A DNA stretch of 64,000 bases from contig CAMTDV010000018.1 of NCBI GenBank assembly GCA_947069175.1, positions 41,676,869 through 41,740,868 on the forward strand, in the 5' to 3' direction. Made by a program: the position numbers and the translations under genes. The notes below the pieces were generated by a model. That model was not told the DNA's origin and searched no databases. It saw nothing but the letters and a program-made list of their open reading frames with translations. This document shows positions 31,906 through 42,088 of this stretch, piece by piece (within the stretch, counting starts at the first letter, position 1; each line of letters begins with the position of its first letter). This DNA comes from Scalesia atractyloides (Eukaryota > Streptophyta > Magnoliopsida > Asterales > Asteraceae).

Positions 31906-33751
31906 ATGAAGATTTAGGGTTTTTTCATTGGAAAATGTCGTGATTCTCTCATGTTTAAGGCTCAATCAATTTTGAAAGATGAAACAGATACAGAAGCGTG
32001 GAGAAAACAAAACATGGGAAAGATTGAGGGTTTATAATTTGAATATACAGCTTGTGAAGGAAGGATTTCATAACTATGGAAATATTGAAACTGATGGAGA
32101 GAAAATTTGTGATTTTCTAAAATATAAACTGTGGTTTCAAGGAGAAGGAGGAGCAAGAGAATTGAAATCCCTCATTTTTTGTGAATTATCTTGCTTAAGA
32201 GATATGCCACATCATCAAATGATGTGGCAAAGATGTATTCTTTTAGTATAGTAGATAGATAATATATAAGTAAGCACATAATTTGGGTGATCACTAAATG
32301 TATATAATTTTCCCTAATTATATATATTTATATTTATCTTTAAGAAAAACACTATTTTCTTAACTTTTATTTTTATATAAAAACCTTGGGAAAATTGAGT
32401 TTAATGCTTTCCAGCATTTACTAGCAAAAATCTTGTTGAAAATATAAGTTTTCTAAGTGTTATAATTCTACAAAAAAAGATTGCCATAGTTTCCTTTGTG
32501 ATACGGATTTTTCAATGTTTTTAAAATATATCATTTTCTTTTATAAAACTCACAATTTCATCCATAATTTTCCCACAACAATTTACAACTAGAAACATAA
32601 GAAATAACCTACATTTTTATGCTAAGATGAACTTGAAATTTATATATAAACATGTAGTATTTTAAAATCATATTTTAACATGTTCATCCACTTAAAATGT
32701 ATCCTTGTTTCTAATATTTTGTAAACTTTGTAGAAAATAATTTTGGAAACTTTGTTCATCCACTTTTCAAGTGTCCATAAACCTAAATGTAATATCTTAA
32801 CAACTTCATTAAGACCATTTTTCATGTTCATCAAGTTCATCAACATTTTTATCATGTATCTTGTAAGATCCATATGTATACTTGCTAGATCTTTACTTTA
32901 AACATAATCTAGCAAGTGTACATGTAACACATTTCATCAACAACACAATCTAGCAACTAAACAACTTCCTAACAACATCAAAAATACTTGTTTTCTTTAG
33001 ATTTTGTTAGTTTGTTTAGGGGTTTCCATCTTTTGTTCAAGCGTCCTATGATGGTTCAACTTGTACATATAACATCTACATAATACAAGAAGCAAAATGA
33101 GTGATTTAGAATACTCACAACTAGCACAAAGCTAGGATGAACAAGTATGAAGATGAGTAGAAAGATGGTGGATAAAAGCTCCCTAAGGTGGTCCTTGAAC
33201 TTCCAAAGCTTGAACCTTCCTTAGATGATCTTGAGACACCTTTGTGTATGCTTGAAATGTTTCAAGATGGACAAAAATAGAGGTTGTATGGAGGTGGTTA
33301 TCGCCGTATGTGGGAAGGGAGGAGAGGAAGAACATGTTTTGAATTTTGGGTGAAATGATAAGGTTGTGAATGTTGGGGATATGGTGGGTTTATAACCTTA
33401 GGCTAATCTTCCTTCCACTAAAAAATCCTATTGTCCATCAATAACCAAACCAACATCACTACACAACATCGGGACAAGTGAGCCCCATGTTTGACTGTCA
33501 ATTGGGGGGGGGGGGGGTCTATTTGGGTTTTGAATGGTAGTTAAGTGGTTTAGTCAGAAATCAAGTGTCTAGTTAAGTGTTAATTGTATTTAGGGATTTC
33601 TTGGTGAATTAGGAAGTTCAGTGACTTACACTAGTGAATCCATGTTAAACAATGGAGTTTAGATTATTAGTGTGTGTTTTGGTGCTAGTCGGACCCTAAA
33701 CGATTAAGTAGCATATATGTGATTTGTTGGACACTAAACTACGGGAATTTG
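31906..33751. other. AT-rich intergenic stretch
   Basis: No supported gene. It contains an 11-bp-arm inverted repeat at 32205-32229 (TGCCACATCAT/ATGATGTGGCA) and a run of about fourteen G at about 33505-33518. The first 300 bases would be the promoter side of the minus-strand gene remnant. Confidence 0.4.
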
Positions 33752-34170
33752 TTTGGATGTTATTGTTTTGATATTACAAAGGAATTTTCATTGTGTTGGA
33801 TATCATCTATGTTGTTTAACATCCTTTTAGATTGGTATAAGTTACACAGTGCTGAATTTTGCGGACATATTGTTATTTATGGTCCGAATCGGACATTTTT
33901 AGTGCTAGTATACTTTCCCAAGGTATTAATGTAATACCTTGTTTCCCACTTGGGGTTTAGTATAAAATTGGTGTTAGACAAAAATCTAGGTCGTAAATAT
34001 GTCGCTTTCGCTGAGTACCGCAACTGTGCTGACACAGCTAGTCTAGTCGGTCAATCTACTAATTGTCTAGCACACTGTTTTATTGGTTTTGCAACACGGC
34101 GAATAAAATGAATGACATGCAAATTTAAAATGTATTCTGCAAGATTTCTAAATGTATGACATGTAAACAT
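33752..34170 (+). repeat. First copy of segment X of the 1.8 kb tandem duplication
   Basis: Nearly identical to 38406-38830, from GGATGTTATTGTTTTGATA to CGACATGTAAACAT-type ends. Allowing for the 2845 bp of solo LTR 2 plus TSD, the two copies lie about 1.8 kb apart, so X-Y-X' is a partial tandem duplication within an old gypsy element. Confidence 0.75.
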
Positions 34171-34391
34171 AGCCGAGAAATGAGTGATATTATGATGGGT
34201 GTTGACATTTCATAGTTATTTGCTCGAAGGTAAGAAAAACTATTTTAGGTAGGCCCTGCTTTCAAAATTATAACATCTTGATTAGTCAGCTTTTCTTTTT
34301 CTGAACGATGTAAGTGTTGTGGAATCTGCCGTGTTTGATGATTTTGTAGCATGCTCTTGACATTGTTTGACGTTTGCCTTTTTGTTAAGTG
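34171..34391 (+). mobile_element. Athila/Tat-like 3' internal region, left of solo LTR 2
   Basis: Matches 47687-47905 closely (GCCGAGAAATGAGTGATATT onward). It precedes a PPT region and belongs to the 3' end of an old gypsy element. It stops at the TTTAG target duplication. Confidence 0.65.
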
Positions 34392-34396
34392 TTTAG
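34392..34396. repeat. TSD TTTAG (left) of solo LTR 2
   Basis: TTTAG before 34397 is repeated at 37237-37241. The paralogous unoccupied site at about 47896-47912 lacks both the LTR and the second copy. Confidence 0.93.
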
Positions 34397-37236
34397 TGTC
34401 ACACCCTCAATTTCCACTTGCGGGGTTTTACCGCGAGGCGTGTGAACAAACCAGAATCTGAGACACTAGTACGTCGAACGACTCTATATGATTTGATAAT
34501 ACGTTTTCCAAAATCATTTGTTTAACCATTCATTGCAGATTTTATATTGCCTTAGTTAGTTTCAATGTTTAGCGGAAGGATTAGTTTTTATGGTTGAGCG
34601 GAAGCATAAAAATAGATAGAGAAATGGACGCCAACACAAACGCCAAAACAAATGAAAAACCCAAAATGTGTTTGTAAATGAGACTCGATAAAAGGTGTCT
34701 TGATCAATGCAAGTGGGTGCACCTAGAGCTCCTAGCGTCCTAAGAAACATGTAAAGAAACAAGTGTCAACATTAAAGATGAGTGAGTTCACATGTTTTCA
34801 TAAATTCGTTTGTTCGGTTATAAGTTTGTTTCCCCCGTTATCCCTAACCCGGGATAACGGTTTAGTTCCATTATTCCCAACCCGGAATAATACTGATAGT
34901 TCCATTATTCCCAACCCGGAATAATTCTGATAGTTCCATTATTCCTTACCCGGAATAATAATGATGTCCCATTATTCCTAACTTGGAATAATAACGTTGT
35001 TGGTTCCATTATCCCTAACCCGTGATAATATTGTTGATTTGTAATTAAGTTCAATGTTAATATATATAGGTAGCTAGCCTAAAGTTATGTCACGTAAGTG
35101 TTCGCGATCGAAGCTGACTGTTGTGCCTCCGTGTTGCCAGGACTGTCACTGACCATGGCGAAGTTAGGCCAAATTATTCGCCCGTTGACCATACCCGGTC
35201 GGCTAGCGCGACTAGCTCGGATGGAGCTTGTCGGGCCCAGTAGTACTACTTATAATTTCCCCGCTATTTAAACCCAATACTATCGATCTGAGAGATTGTC
35301 GAGGACTTGTGTGATATAGCTGCTTAGTGACCATAACGTACATTAACATTAACTTAGTTACCGAATAGTTAAGTGACGTTAATTTCATATAACGTAAAGA
35401 GATAGAGTTGTAGAGTGTATACATGTTTCTCCCCCTGTTGTTTGAAACCGGATAAAGTTAGGGGCCGTGAACTCACCTTTAGTTGCTCGGTTAGTGTAAG
35501 ACAGAAGTTGAAATGATGGGACCGCTAATTGCGTCCTAACAAGTCAATTGATTTCAAGTTAGTGTGTGAACACACCAATACAAATCCTACACATAATTAA
35601 CGCACAAAGCAGTACACACAATCACAATTTCTATCACCCAAACATGCATGCAAGTATCCTCATGTGAACATAGTGATCAAAACAATTTATCATGTACACA
35701 AAATCAATTCATACAACACTTTGATACATACATTCGCAAGTTATCAAGTTTCAGCTCATATACTCATAATTAGGCTGTTTTCAAGGATTTTTATAAAATA
35801 GTTCCAACATTCCAAAAATTCCAATTATTTTACAGAAGGTGACAACTATACTGTAGAATTTCATATAAATTTTTCAAGTCCTAACACTTTACCAATTATT
35901 CGTAAATATTAATATACTAGGCGGCAGTCAGATTCGTCGCTTTCTGACTGCAGTCGACGGAAGAATTTATTTAAAAATCACTGTTCGTCCAATTAACAAA
36001 ATTCCAATGGGAGTTGCCCGGAAATTTCCATATCTAGTTGCTGTACAAATTTCATAATTCGACTCCCTACAGATTATTAAATCCAACTCGATAAACAACT
36101 AACAAAATTTCAGGATTTTTACAGCTTTAGTTACTGAACTAAATTGGCCACTTAAAAATATCAAACGACTTCAGAAAAATATGAATCCAGCGCCATTAGA
36201 ATCGTTTTTCAAAACTCTACGTTTTAGACTTCATAAAATCTGTTTTTCGACAAATAATGACCGAGTTACAGCCAGTTGAAGTTGGCTGTAACCACCATTC
36301 AGCAATCTGATTCAGCACTTTATCACAATCTTACTCGCTTAAACCGTCGATACATTGAACATATGCGATCAAGAACAGAATTTCCAATCATATACTATCA
36401 TGTATATTATACCCATGCAACCCTAATCATAACCTATAGTTTTTATCAATCCGAAAACAACACACTTGCAAACTATGATTTCCGAAAACAACACACTTGC
36501 AAACTATGATAAATCAGCCGATTAGCAACATAACACTACATTCAGACATATAAATCCGAATATGATCTTGCAAACAATGATAAATCCTAACCTTTAATAA
36601 CAAGATTAATGAGCCGAGACTTGGACAAGAGCCGATTCGGATTGAAGGTAGATCGCGACCGAGAAGATCCGTGACCGAGAAGAGATGTTGTTCGCGACCG
36701 AGAAGGGGAGTAGTAGGCTGTTGCGATCGAGGGAACAAGTGGAAGAGATGGGCTGCCGTCGGCTTCCTTAGATACTAGGGTTTTTTTGTGTGTTTGTTTT
36801 TGTGAAGCAAAGCATGCATGTGTGTGTATATATAGCGCAAGAGTAAGGAGAAGAGGGAGGGGTTTACGGTTTGGGTAGCTCGCGACCGCAAAGGGGTTCG
36901 GGTGGGTTGGTTTGGGTCTAGCCTTGATCCTCAAGCTTAGATTAACTACTTGAGCCACAAGAAAGTGAAGTTGGCTCGTGTCGCGGCTCGATTCGATTCA
37001 TTTATTTATTTACTACGTCTATACATTATAACTAAAATAAAACACGAAATCGGATATCACATAATAACGCACCAACTTATGATCGTTAAATACGTAGCAC
37101 ATAATTTATTTGACAAGTACACGAAATTATCGTAATTATTTCGAGCGTGCAATTTAAGTCTCCGAACCAAATTAACGTAGGAACAAATAATCGTGAAGTA
37201 GTGCGTTTAAGATATCTGAAAAACCGGGATGTCACA
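34397..37236 (-). mobile_element. Solo LTR 2, same family as solo LTR 1 (2840 bp)
   Basis: Ends TGTCACACCCTCAATTTCC and CCGGGATGTCACA. It is collinear with 27924-30689 with many substitutions and small indels, a 6-unit instead of 5-unit hairpin array, and a short local repeat at about 36450-36510. It has its own TSD and is inserted in an Athila/Tat-like relic. Confidence 0.9.
34837..35029. repeat. Tandem hairpin array in solo LTR 2 (6 units)
   Basis: Same hairpin family as 28367-28526 with one extra unit. Most arms still pair perfectly. One unit has CTAACTTGG in the loop side and the last has CGTGATAAT, which breaks one pair. Confidence 0.88.
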
Positions 37237-38405
37237 TTTAGGTTGGACATTTGCCTGGGATTATGCTTAGGGACAAACAAAAGGTTAAGTGTTGGTATGT
37301 ATTATATGCTTAAATTTATACATAATTAGTCTATCAAATCCCATACATGGTTAATAAGTTCATATGCCATTTCTTTATACTGATTTGAGGTAATTATGAT
37401 TTGCAGGACAAGGTGGAAAATCAGGTGTTTTTATGGAGAAAATGAGTGAAATTAGAAGAGTATGTGAGATCATGAAGTGGAGTGACCAAAAAGTTGAAGA
37501 AAACAATAATTTAGTTGTTGGAGACCACTCGCGGACCGCATGGGATATGACCATACAGTCCGCAAGCCATTATGGCGGTTAAAAATAAAAAAAAATGACA
37601 CCGGATGCCTTGCGGATCCCTAGGCTTTAGGTCTTCCGGTCTACAAGAGAGTCAGGGTTGCGAAAAAATGTTTGAAACACTACAATTGTATTTTTTGAGT
37701 AATATCGAAACTTAGACGACAAAGGACACTTCTAGGACGATTTTGGAGCAGTTTGGATCGAGAGACTGAATGCCAAGAAGCTTTGGGATTCAAGTTTTGA
37801 TCGCTTTGGGTTTGATTTCATTCGTTATTTCACTTTATTCGTTTGAAACAATGTTTTCCTTTGATTCCAGATCTGAGTTTGTTTTGTTTCTGATGAATAT
37901 GAGTAGCTAAAACGTTTTTACTACCTAGGTTTGATGATTTTGACTAATTCTGATGATTGAATGATTGCGGTTATTGAATGAAAGTGTTGATTTTCGTGTT
38001 TATGCTTTGTTTCTGAATCACATTGTTATACACTTGTGTAGTTGATCTTGTGGTTGTTATTGGTTTCATAGATTTAGGCACGTACAAATATAACCTAAAT
38101 TCATAAAGTAGTAAGATCCGTTTATCGTTAGGTTCTTTGGTTAGAAGTTGTGTTTAGAAATAAAACAAGTTAAACAACCTTAAAAATCAATCAGGTAAAG
38201 TGTGTGATTCTTTCATGTTAATTCAAAAGATAATTTAGGATTGCTAGTTTATTTGTTAAACATTGTGTTATAGTCGGGTGACTGATAGCTCGGGTGGGGT
38301 TGTTAATTCGTGTTTAGGGTTTCCTAGGTTTTCTTGCTAGGCTTAATCAACTTCACAATTTGGGGATTATGACACCATATTAACATACATGCGATAATTG
38401 TGGGA
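37237..38405 (+). mobile_element. Athila/Tat-like PPT region and LTR (copy Y, right of solo LTR 2)
   Basis: After the duplicated TTTAG the sequence resumes with CCTGGGATTATGCTTAGGGACAA and AAGGTTAAGTGTTGG, a decayed version of the plant Athila/Tat 3' signature (GGGGACAAGCAAA ... AAGTGTGGGG). The LTR would start at TGTATTATATGC (about 37290). Its U3 holds the GCGGACCGC type words typical of such LTRs. It aligns with 47906-49080 to the point GTGGGATTT. Confidence 0.7.
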
Positions 38406-38830
38406 TTTGGATGTTATTGTTTTGATACTACAAAGGGATTTTCATTGTGTTGGATATCATCTATGTTGTTTAACATCCTTTTTGGATATGGTATAAGTTA
38501 CAAAATGCTGAATTTTACGGACAAATTGTTATTTATGGTCCGAATCAGACATTTTTAGTTCTAGTATACTTTCCGGAAGGTATTAATGTAATACCTTGTT
38601 TTCCCACTTGTGATTTAGTATACCATTTGTGTTAGACTTAAATCTAGTTCCTAAATATGTCAGTTTAGCTGAGTACCGGAACTGTGCTGACACAGCTAGT
38701 CTAGCCGGTCAATCTACTAATTGTCTAGCACACTGTTTTATTGGTTTTGCAACGCGGCGAATAAAATGAATGACATGCAAATTTAAAATGTATTCTGCGA
38801 GATTTCTAAATGTACGACATGTAAACATGT
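38406..38830 (+). repeat. Second copy of segment X (X')
   Basis: Repeats 33752-34170 with scattered substitutions; after about 38830 the two diverge (GTTGTATTGACG here against AGCCGAGAAATG there). Confidence 0.75.
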
Positions 38831-40054
38831 TGTATTGACGTTTAAAGCACATAATTGTATAAAATAAATAATTGTGAAGTGTACTGAAATTACCAAAAAA
38901 TGCCTGCTGTCACACCCGCAGGGATGGATTACCGGCAGATGCAGCTTATTACGACTACTGACCACCTCAGTTTGAGGAGCCGCGAGAAATACAGCCCGGT
39001 GCCCGAGGGGGTGGCACCAGAGGATGCTCCGGTGATGGGGGAGTGTCATCCATATCAGGGTCGACGGCGGGCACCTGCTAGGTCAGCGTAACCATCCCGG
39101 GCCCCTAGAGCCATTACATTTGCAATGATACATGAGGAGCGGATTACGCATCGGGAGTGCATGTATAGTATGGAGTGGGGTTTTAGACATGAGCAGTTAA
39201 AGATTAGGGGGATGTTGTAGAGTATCTTGGATCATTTCCGCATCTAGCCTCCCTAGGACAACAACAACCACCACCACAAGATCCATCGTATGACTAGTCG
39301 TATACTTTTTAGAGATGGATTTTTTGGTTACTCATCTTTTGTACTTTTTTCCCTTTATTTTGTTTTTGATTATCTTGGTCTCTACTGATATATTATATTC
39401 GGGGGAAAATTGAACTGGTAACCGGTTGGGTGGTTGTTTGTATATTTATATATATTATGGTTGTTTGTTTAATATGCTTGTTTTTTAGCTGTACTTCACT
39501 AGTGCATGTATAGTATGGAGTGGGGTTTTAGATATGAGCAGTTAGAGATTAGGGGGAAGCGGTAGAGTATCATGGATCATTTCCACAACTAGCCTCGCTA
39601 GGTACAACCACCACCACCACATGATCCACCGTAGGACTAGCCTTATACTTTTTAGAGCTGGATTTTTCGGTTACTTATCTTTTGTACTTTTTCCCTTTAT
39701 TTTGTTTTTGATTATCTTGGTCTCTACTAATATATTATATTCGAGGGAAAATTGTGGTAACCGGTTGGGTGGTTGTTTGTATATTTACATTGTATACTTA
39801 TTTTAGCCGTACTTCACTAACGTTTTGGACTTTATATGTAGAATATATCATGCGTGTTGAGTCGGTTGAGCTGAACGATGTAGATGATTGTACGAGCAGT
39901 GTAGCGGGCATATTTGGGGTGTTTCAGTTTCTTTTCCCTATTCTTGTGTTTTTGGTTTTGTGTATTTCCTTTCATTCACATTGGGGACAATGTGTCTTTC
40001 AAGTGTGGGGATGAGAGAATTTGTAAATATTCATAAAATGAAATGTGAGTCATG
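38831..40054 (+). mobile_element. Relic of an Athila/Tat-like gypsy internal region
   Basis: A short open block at 38900-39091 (MPAVTPAGMDYRQMQ, Pro/Arg-rich) is not recognised. The words CACATTGGGGACAATGTG and TCAAGTGTGGGGATG at about 39976-40012 match the 3' signature of plant Athila/Tat elements. The region contains an internal direct duplication and is interrupted at 40060 by copia B; it continues at 46981. Confidence 0.55.
39155..39785 (+). repeat. Direct duplication (about 300 bp) in the Athila/Tat-like relic
   Basis: The block starting at TGCATGTATAGTATGGAGTG (about 39160) and running to the GGTTGGGTGGTTGTTTGTAT word (about 39440) recurs from about 39503 to 39780. It includes an Asn/His-rich coding-like end (CCACCACCACCAC). 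Confidence 0.8.
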
Positions 40055-40059
40055 GTCCT
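40055..40059. repeat. TSD GTCCT (left) of copia B
   Basis: GTCCT precedes the LTR start at 40060 and recurs at 46976-46980. Confidence 0.93.
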
Positions 40060-40774
40060 TGTTGGGATTGAACCCTACAAAAGAACAGATGATAGAAAGC
40101 TAAAACAGGTCTGCTCTATATGATCCAGAATAAACAGAGTTTAGATTTACTCATTTCAAAGACCAGCTACCAAACCGCTGCTAGTTCTAACAACTGCCCT
40201 ATGCCAAAGCTCTGCCAGTTGTAAAGTCTGCTGATTCACCAAACCTCTGATGGGTCAAGGTCAGCTTAAAAGTCAAAGGTCTGCTGGAAGTCAAAGGTCT
40301 GATCATCCTTTGAAGAACATCTACCAATATTTCATCAGAGTTTATGCTTATCAGCGGTTAGGGTCATCAGTGTTGTGCTATCAGTGTTTAGGTTAGGCAG
40401 TGGTTAGAGTTTGTTATTGTTTGTTAGATGTCATTATCAAGATGATGTCAGCATAGACGATCAGTGGTTAGGTTAGTACTATAAATAGGCAGTGCCTGTA
40501 CTGTTCTATTTAGCTTTTCACACTTGCACTTTCTTGTACAACTTTTATGTGTGTAGCTCGGTCTGAGGGGGAGTTTAGTGATTCATACATGTAAGTTACT
40601 TTGTAATCATTTTATTTTATTGAGTAATGAAAACATGTTCTGATGAAAACTATTGTCTCGTTGATTGTGTTATAAAGTTTTAACTGTTCTTTCGCTGTAA
40701 AGTTCCTTATGATTTATCGTTTTGTTATCAAATTGGTTAAAACAATACAACCAATTCAAACTCAAATCTTAACA
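40060..40774 (+). repeat. 5' LTR of copia B
   Basis: TGTTGGGATTGAACCC ... CAAATCTTAACA. TATA box ACTATAAATAGGC at about 40479-40490, preceded by repeated CAGTGGTTAG words at about 40396 and 40461. A GT/CT-rich stretch with repeated AAAGTCAAAGGTCTGCT lies upstream. Confidence 0.93.
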
Positions 40775-40776
40775 AT

Positions 40777-40792
40777 TGGTATCAGAGCTTGG
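40777..40792 (+). promoter_or_regulatory. Primer binding site of copia B
   Basis: TGGTATCAGAGCTTGG two bases after the 5' LTR; the first 12 bases match initiator tRNA-Met. Confidence 0.93.
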
Positions 40793-41432
40793 TCAGTCAA
40801 ATTGATCTAACCGTCAATTTGACCTAAAAGGATCAGCTCGATCTCATTGATATTGTGTTATTCTTAATTGTTGAAAACGGAGTCGAAATTGTGTGGAAAT
40901 TAATGATTCATGTGGTTCTATTGTTTGTGTTCGAGTCTATGTTGATTTCGGGGTTATTTGCTGAAGAGGATCCATATCAGTCTCATATGAGTGACTGAGA
41001 TGAACTTTTAATTCATAAATTTCTCAAAAGGATTGCTGGAAATCTATCAGATCAAATTGATTCACGTATCACGAAATATTCTACGAGTTTTATAGTAGAA
41101 ATTTTATGTTTATATCAGGTCTTTTATTTCTCCTCTGATTTTTTTGGAGATAATACACCTTGATTTTTGCTTGTTTTTGATAGACAAAACTTAAGTATTT
41201 GCCTGAAGTAGAACCCTATTTAGAAAGGGAAGATACTTCCTTTGATAGTGAATCAAGAGGACTCTAGATGATGACCAGTTCAAATCAGATTTAAATGTCC
41301 TTGAAAACCTGACCCTATAAGCCAAAATAGTTGTACCATCTGAGATATTCAACCTCTGCCAAGCCCTGTAATGTGTATGTACACAAGGACAAGCATGTGA
41401 ATGAAGCTTTGGCTAAAAAGGTTTAAAAACTT
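40793..41432 (+). other. Leader and deletion remnants of copia B
   Basis: No sustained reading frame. It probably joins leader sequence to small pol remnants; the major gag-pol deletion lies here, since a full element would need about 4.5 kb more before the RNase H end. Confidence 0.5.
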
Positions 41433-41666
41433 ATGTCATTGAAAAATCTCAGAAGGACATTTTGGTCTGTCAAAACTATCCTTGCAAATTATCAACATTT
41501 TAACAAACTCATTGACATCAGACAGAGGGATTGCTATGGAAAAGGTATGATTTCTTTACAACATGTCCATACCAAGGATCAACTAGCAGATGTGCTGACA
41601 AAAGCACTTGATGCTTCCACATTTGACAGCTTGATTTCTAGGCTTGGAATGCTAAACATGGATTAA
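41433..41666 (+). pseudogene. copia B RNase H C-terminal remnant
   Basis: Ends HVHTKDQLADVLTKALDAS...LISRLGMLNMD, the characteristic C-terminus of copia RNase H. The upstream part of the block is not alignable, so only about the last 45-50 codons are genuine. It marks the former pol end just before the extra ORF. Confidence 0.75.
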
Positions 41667-41888
41667 AAACAAATTTTCTTGTGATCCATGTGTAAATAGC
41701 AATAAAATGTTTTTAGAAAATTAGCAATTCATCCTTAAAAATAGTTAAAATTGAAATTTTCAATAAATCCTTAGTCTATTCAAAGCTCTAATAGCCTAAA
41801 AACATTGTTGGATAGAAAAACCTATCCACTGATGTGAAACCTCAGATAGTATTAACATTTGGTCACAACCACTGCTAAGTTACTCTGT

Positions 41889-42008
41889 CAGTGGTTAGCC
41901 AAACAACTGTCTTCCATTGTCAATCAGAGGTTACACGTGGACAGATGTTATTCGACAGTCATTGCATCAGATGCCACATCATCATCACTTTTTGAAAACC
42001 CTATAAAA
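41889..42008 (+). promoter_or_regulatory. Internal promoter-like region of copia B
   Basis: CAGTGGTTAG at 41889-41898, a word repeated in the LTR promoter, is followed by CCTATAAAACCC with TATA at 42001-42008, about 80 bp before the ATG at 42089 that heads the extra ORF. It parallels the TATA region of copia A. Confidence 0.45.
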
Positions 42009-42088
42009 CCCTATTTCATCCACAAACAGAATCTTTACTTCTACTCTGCCATTTCAAAATTTCTAAAAAAATATTTCTTCTGATAATC

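Noticed and set aside
32205..32229. MITE end (11-bp-arm inverted repeat)
   Set aside because: A single short hairpin with a 3-base loop, no distant partner and no TSD found.
33505..33518. Poly-G run as a functional G-quadruplex
   Set aside because: A single homopolymer of about 14 G without neighbouring G-runs, and prone to sequencing error; not enough to claim a function.
38900..39091. Separate small gene
   Set aside because: It sits in an Athila/Tat-like relic, is short, has no motif and is followed by frames full of stops; kept only as part of the relic.
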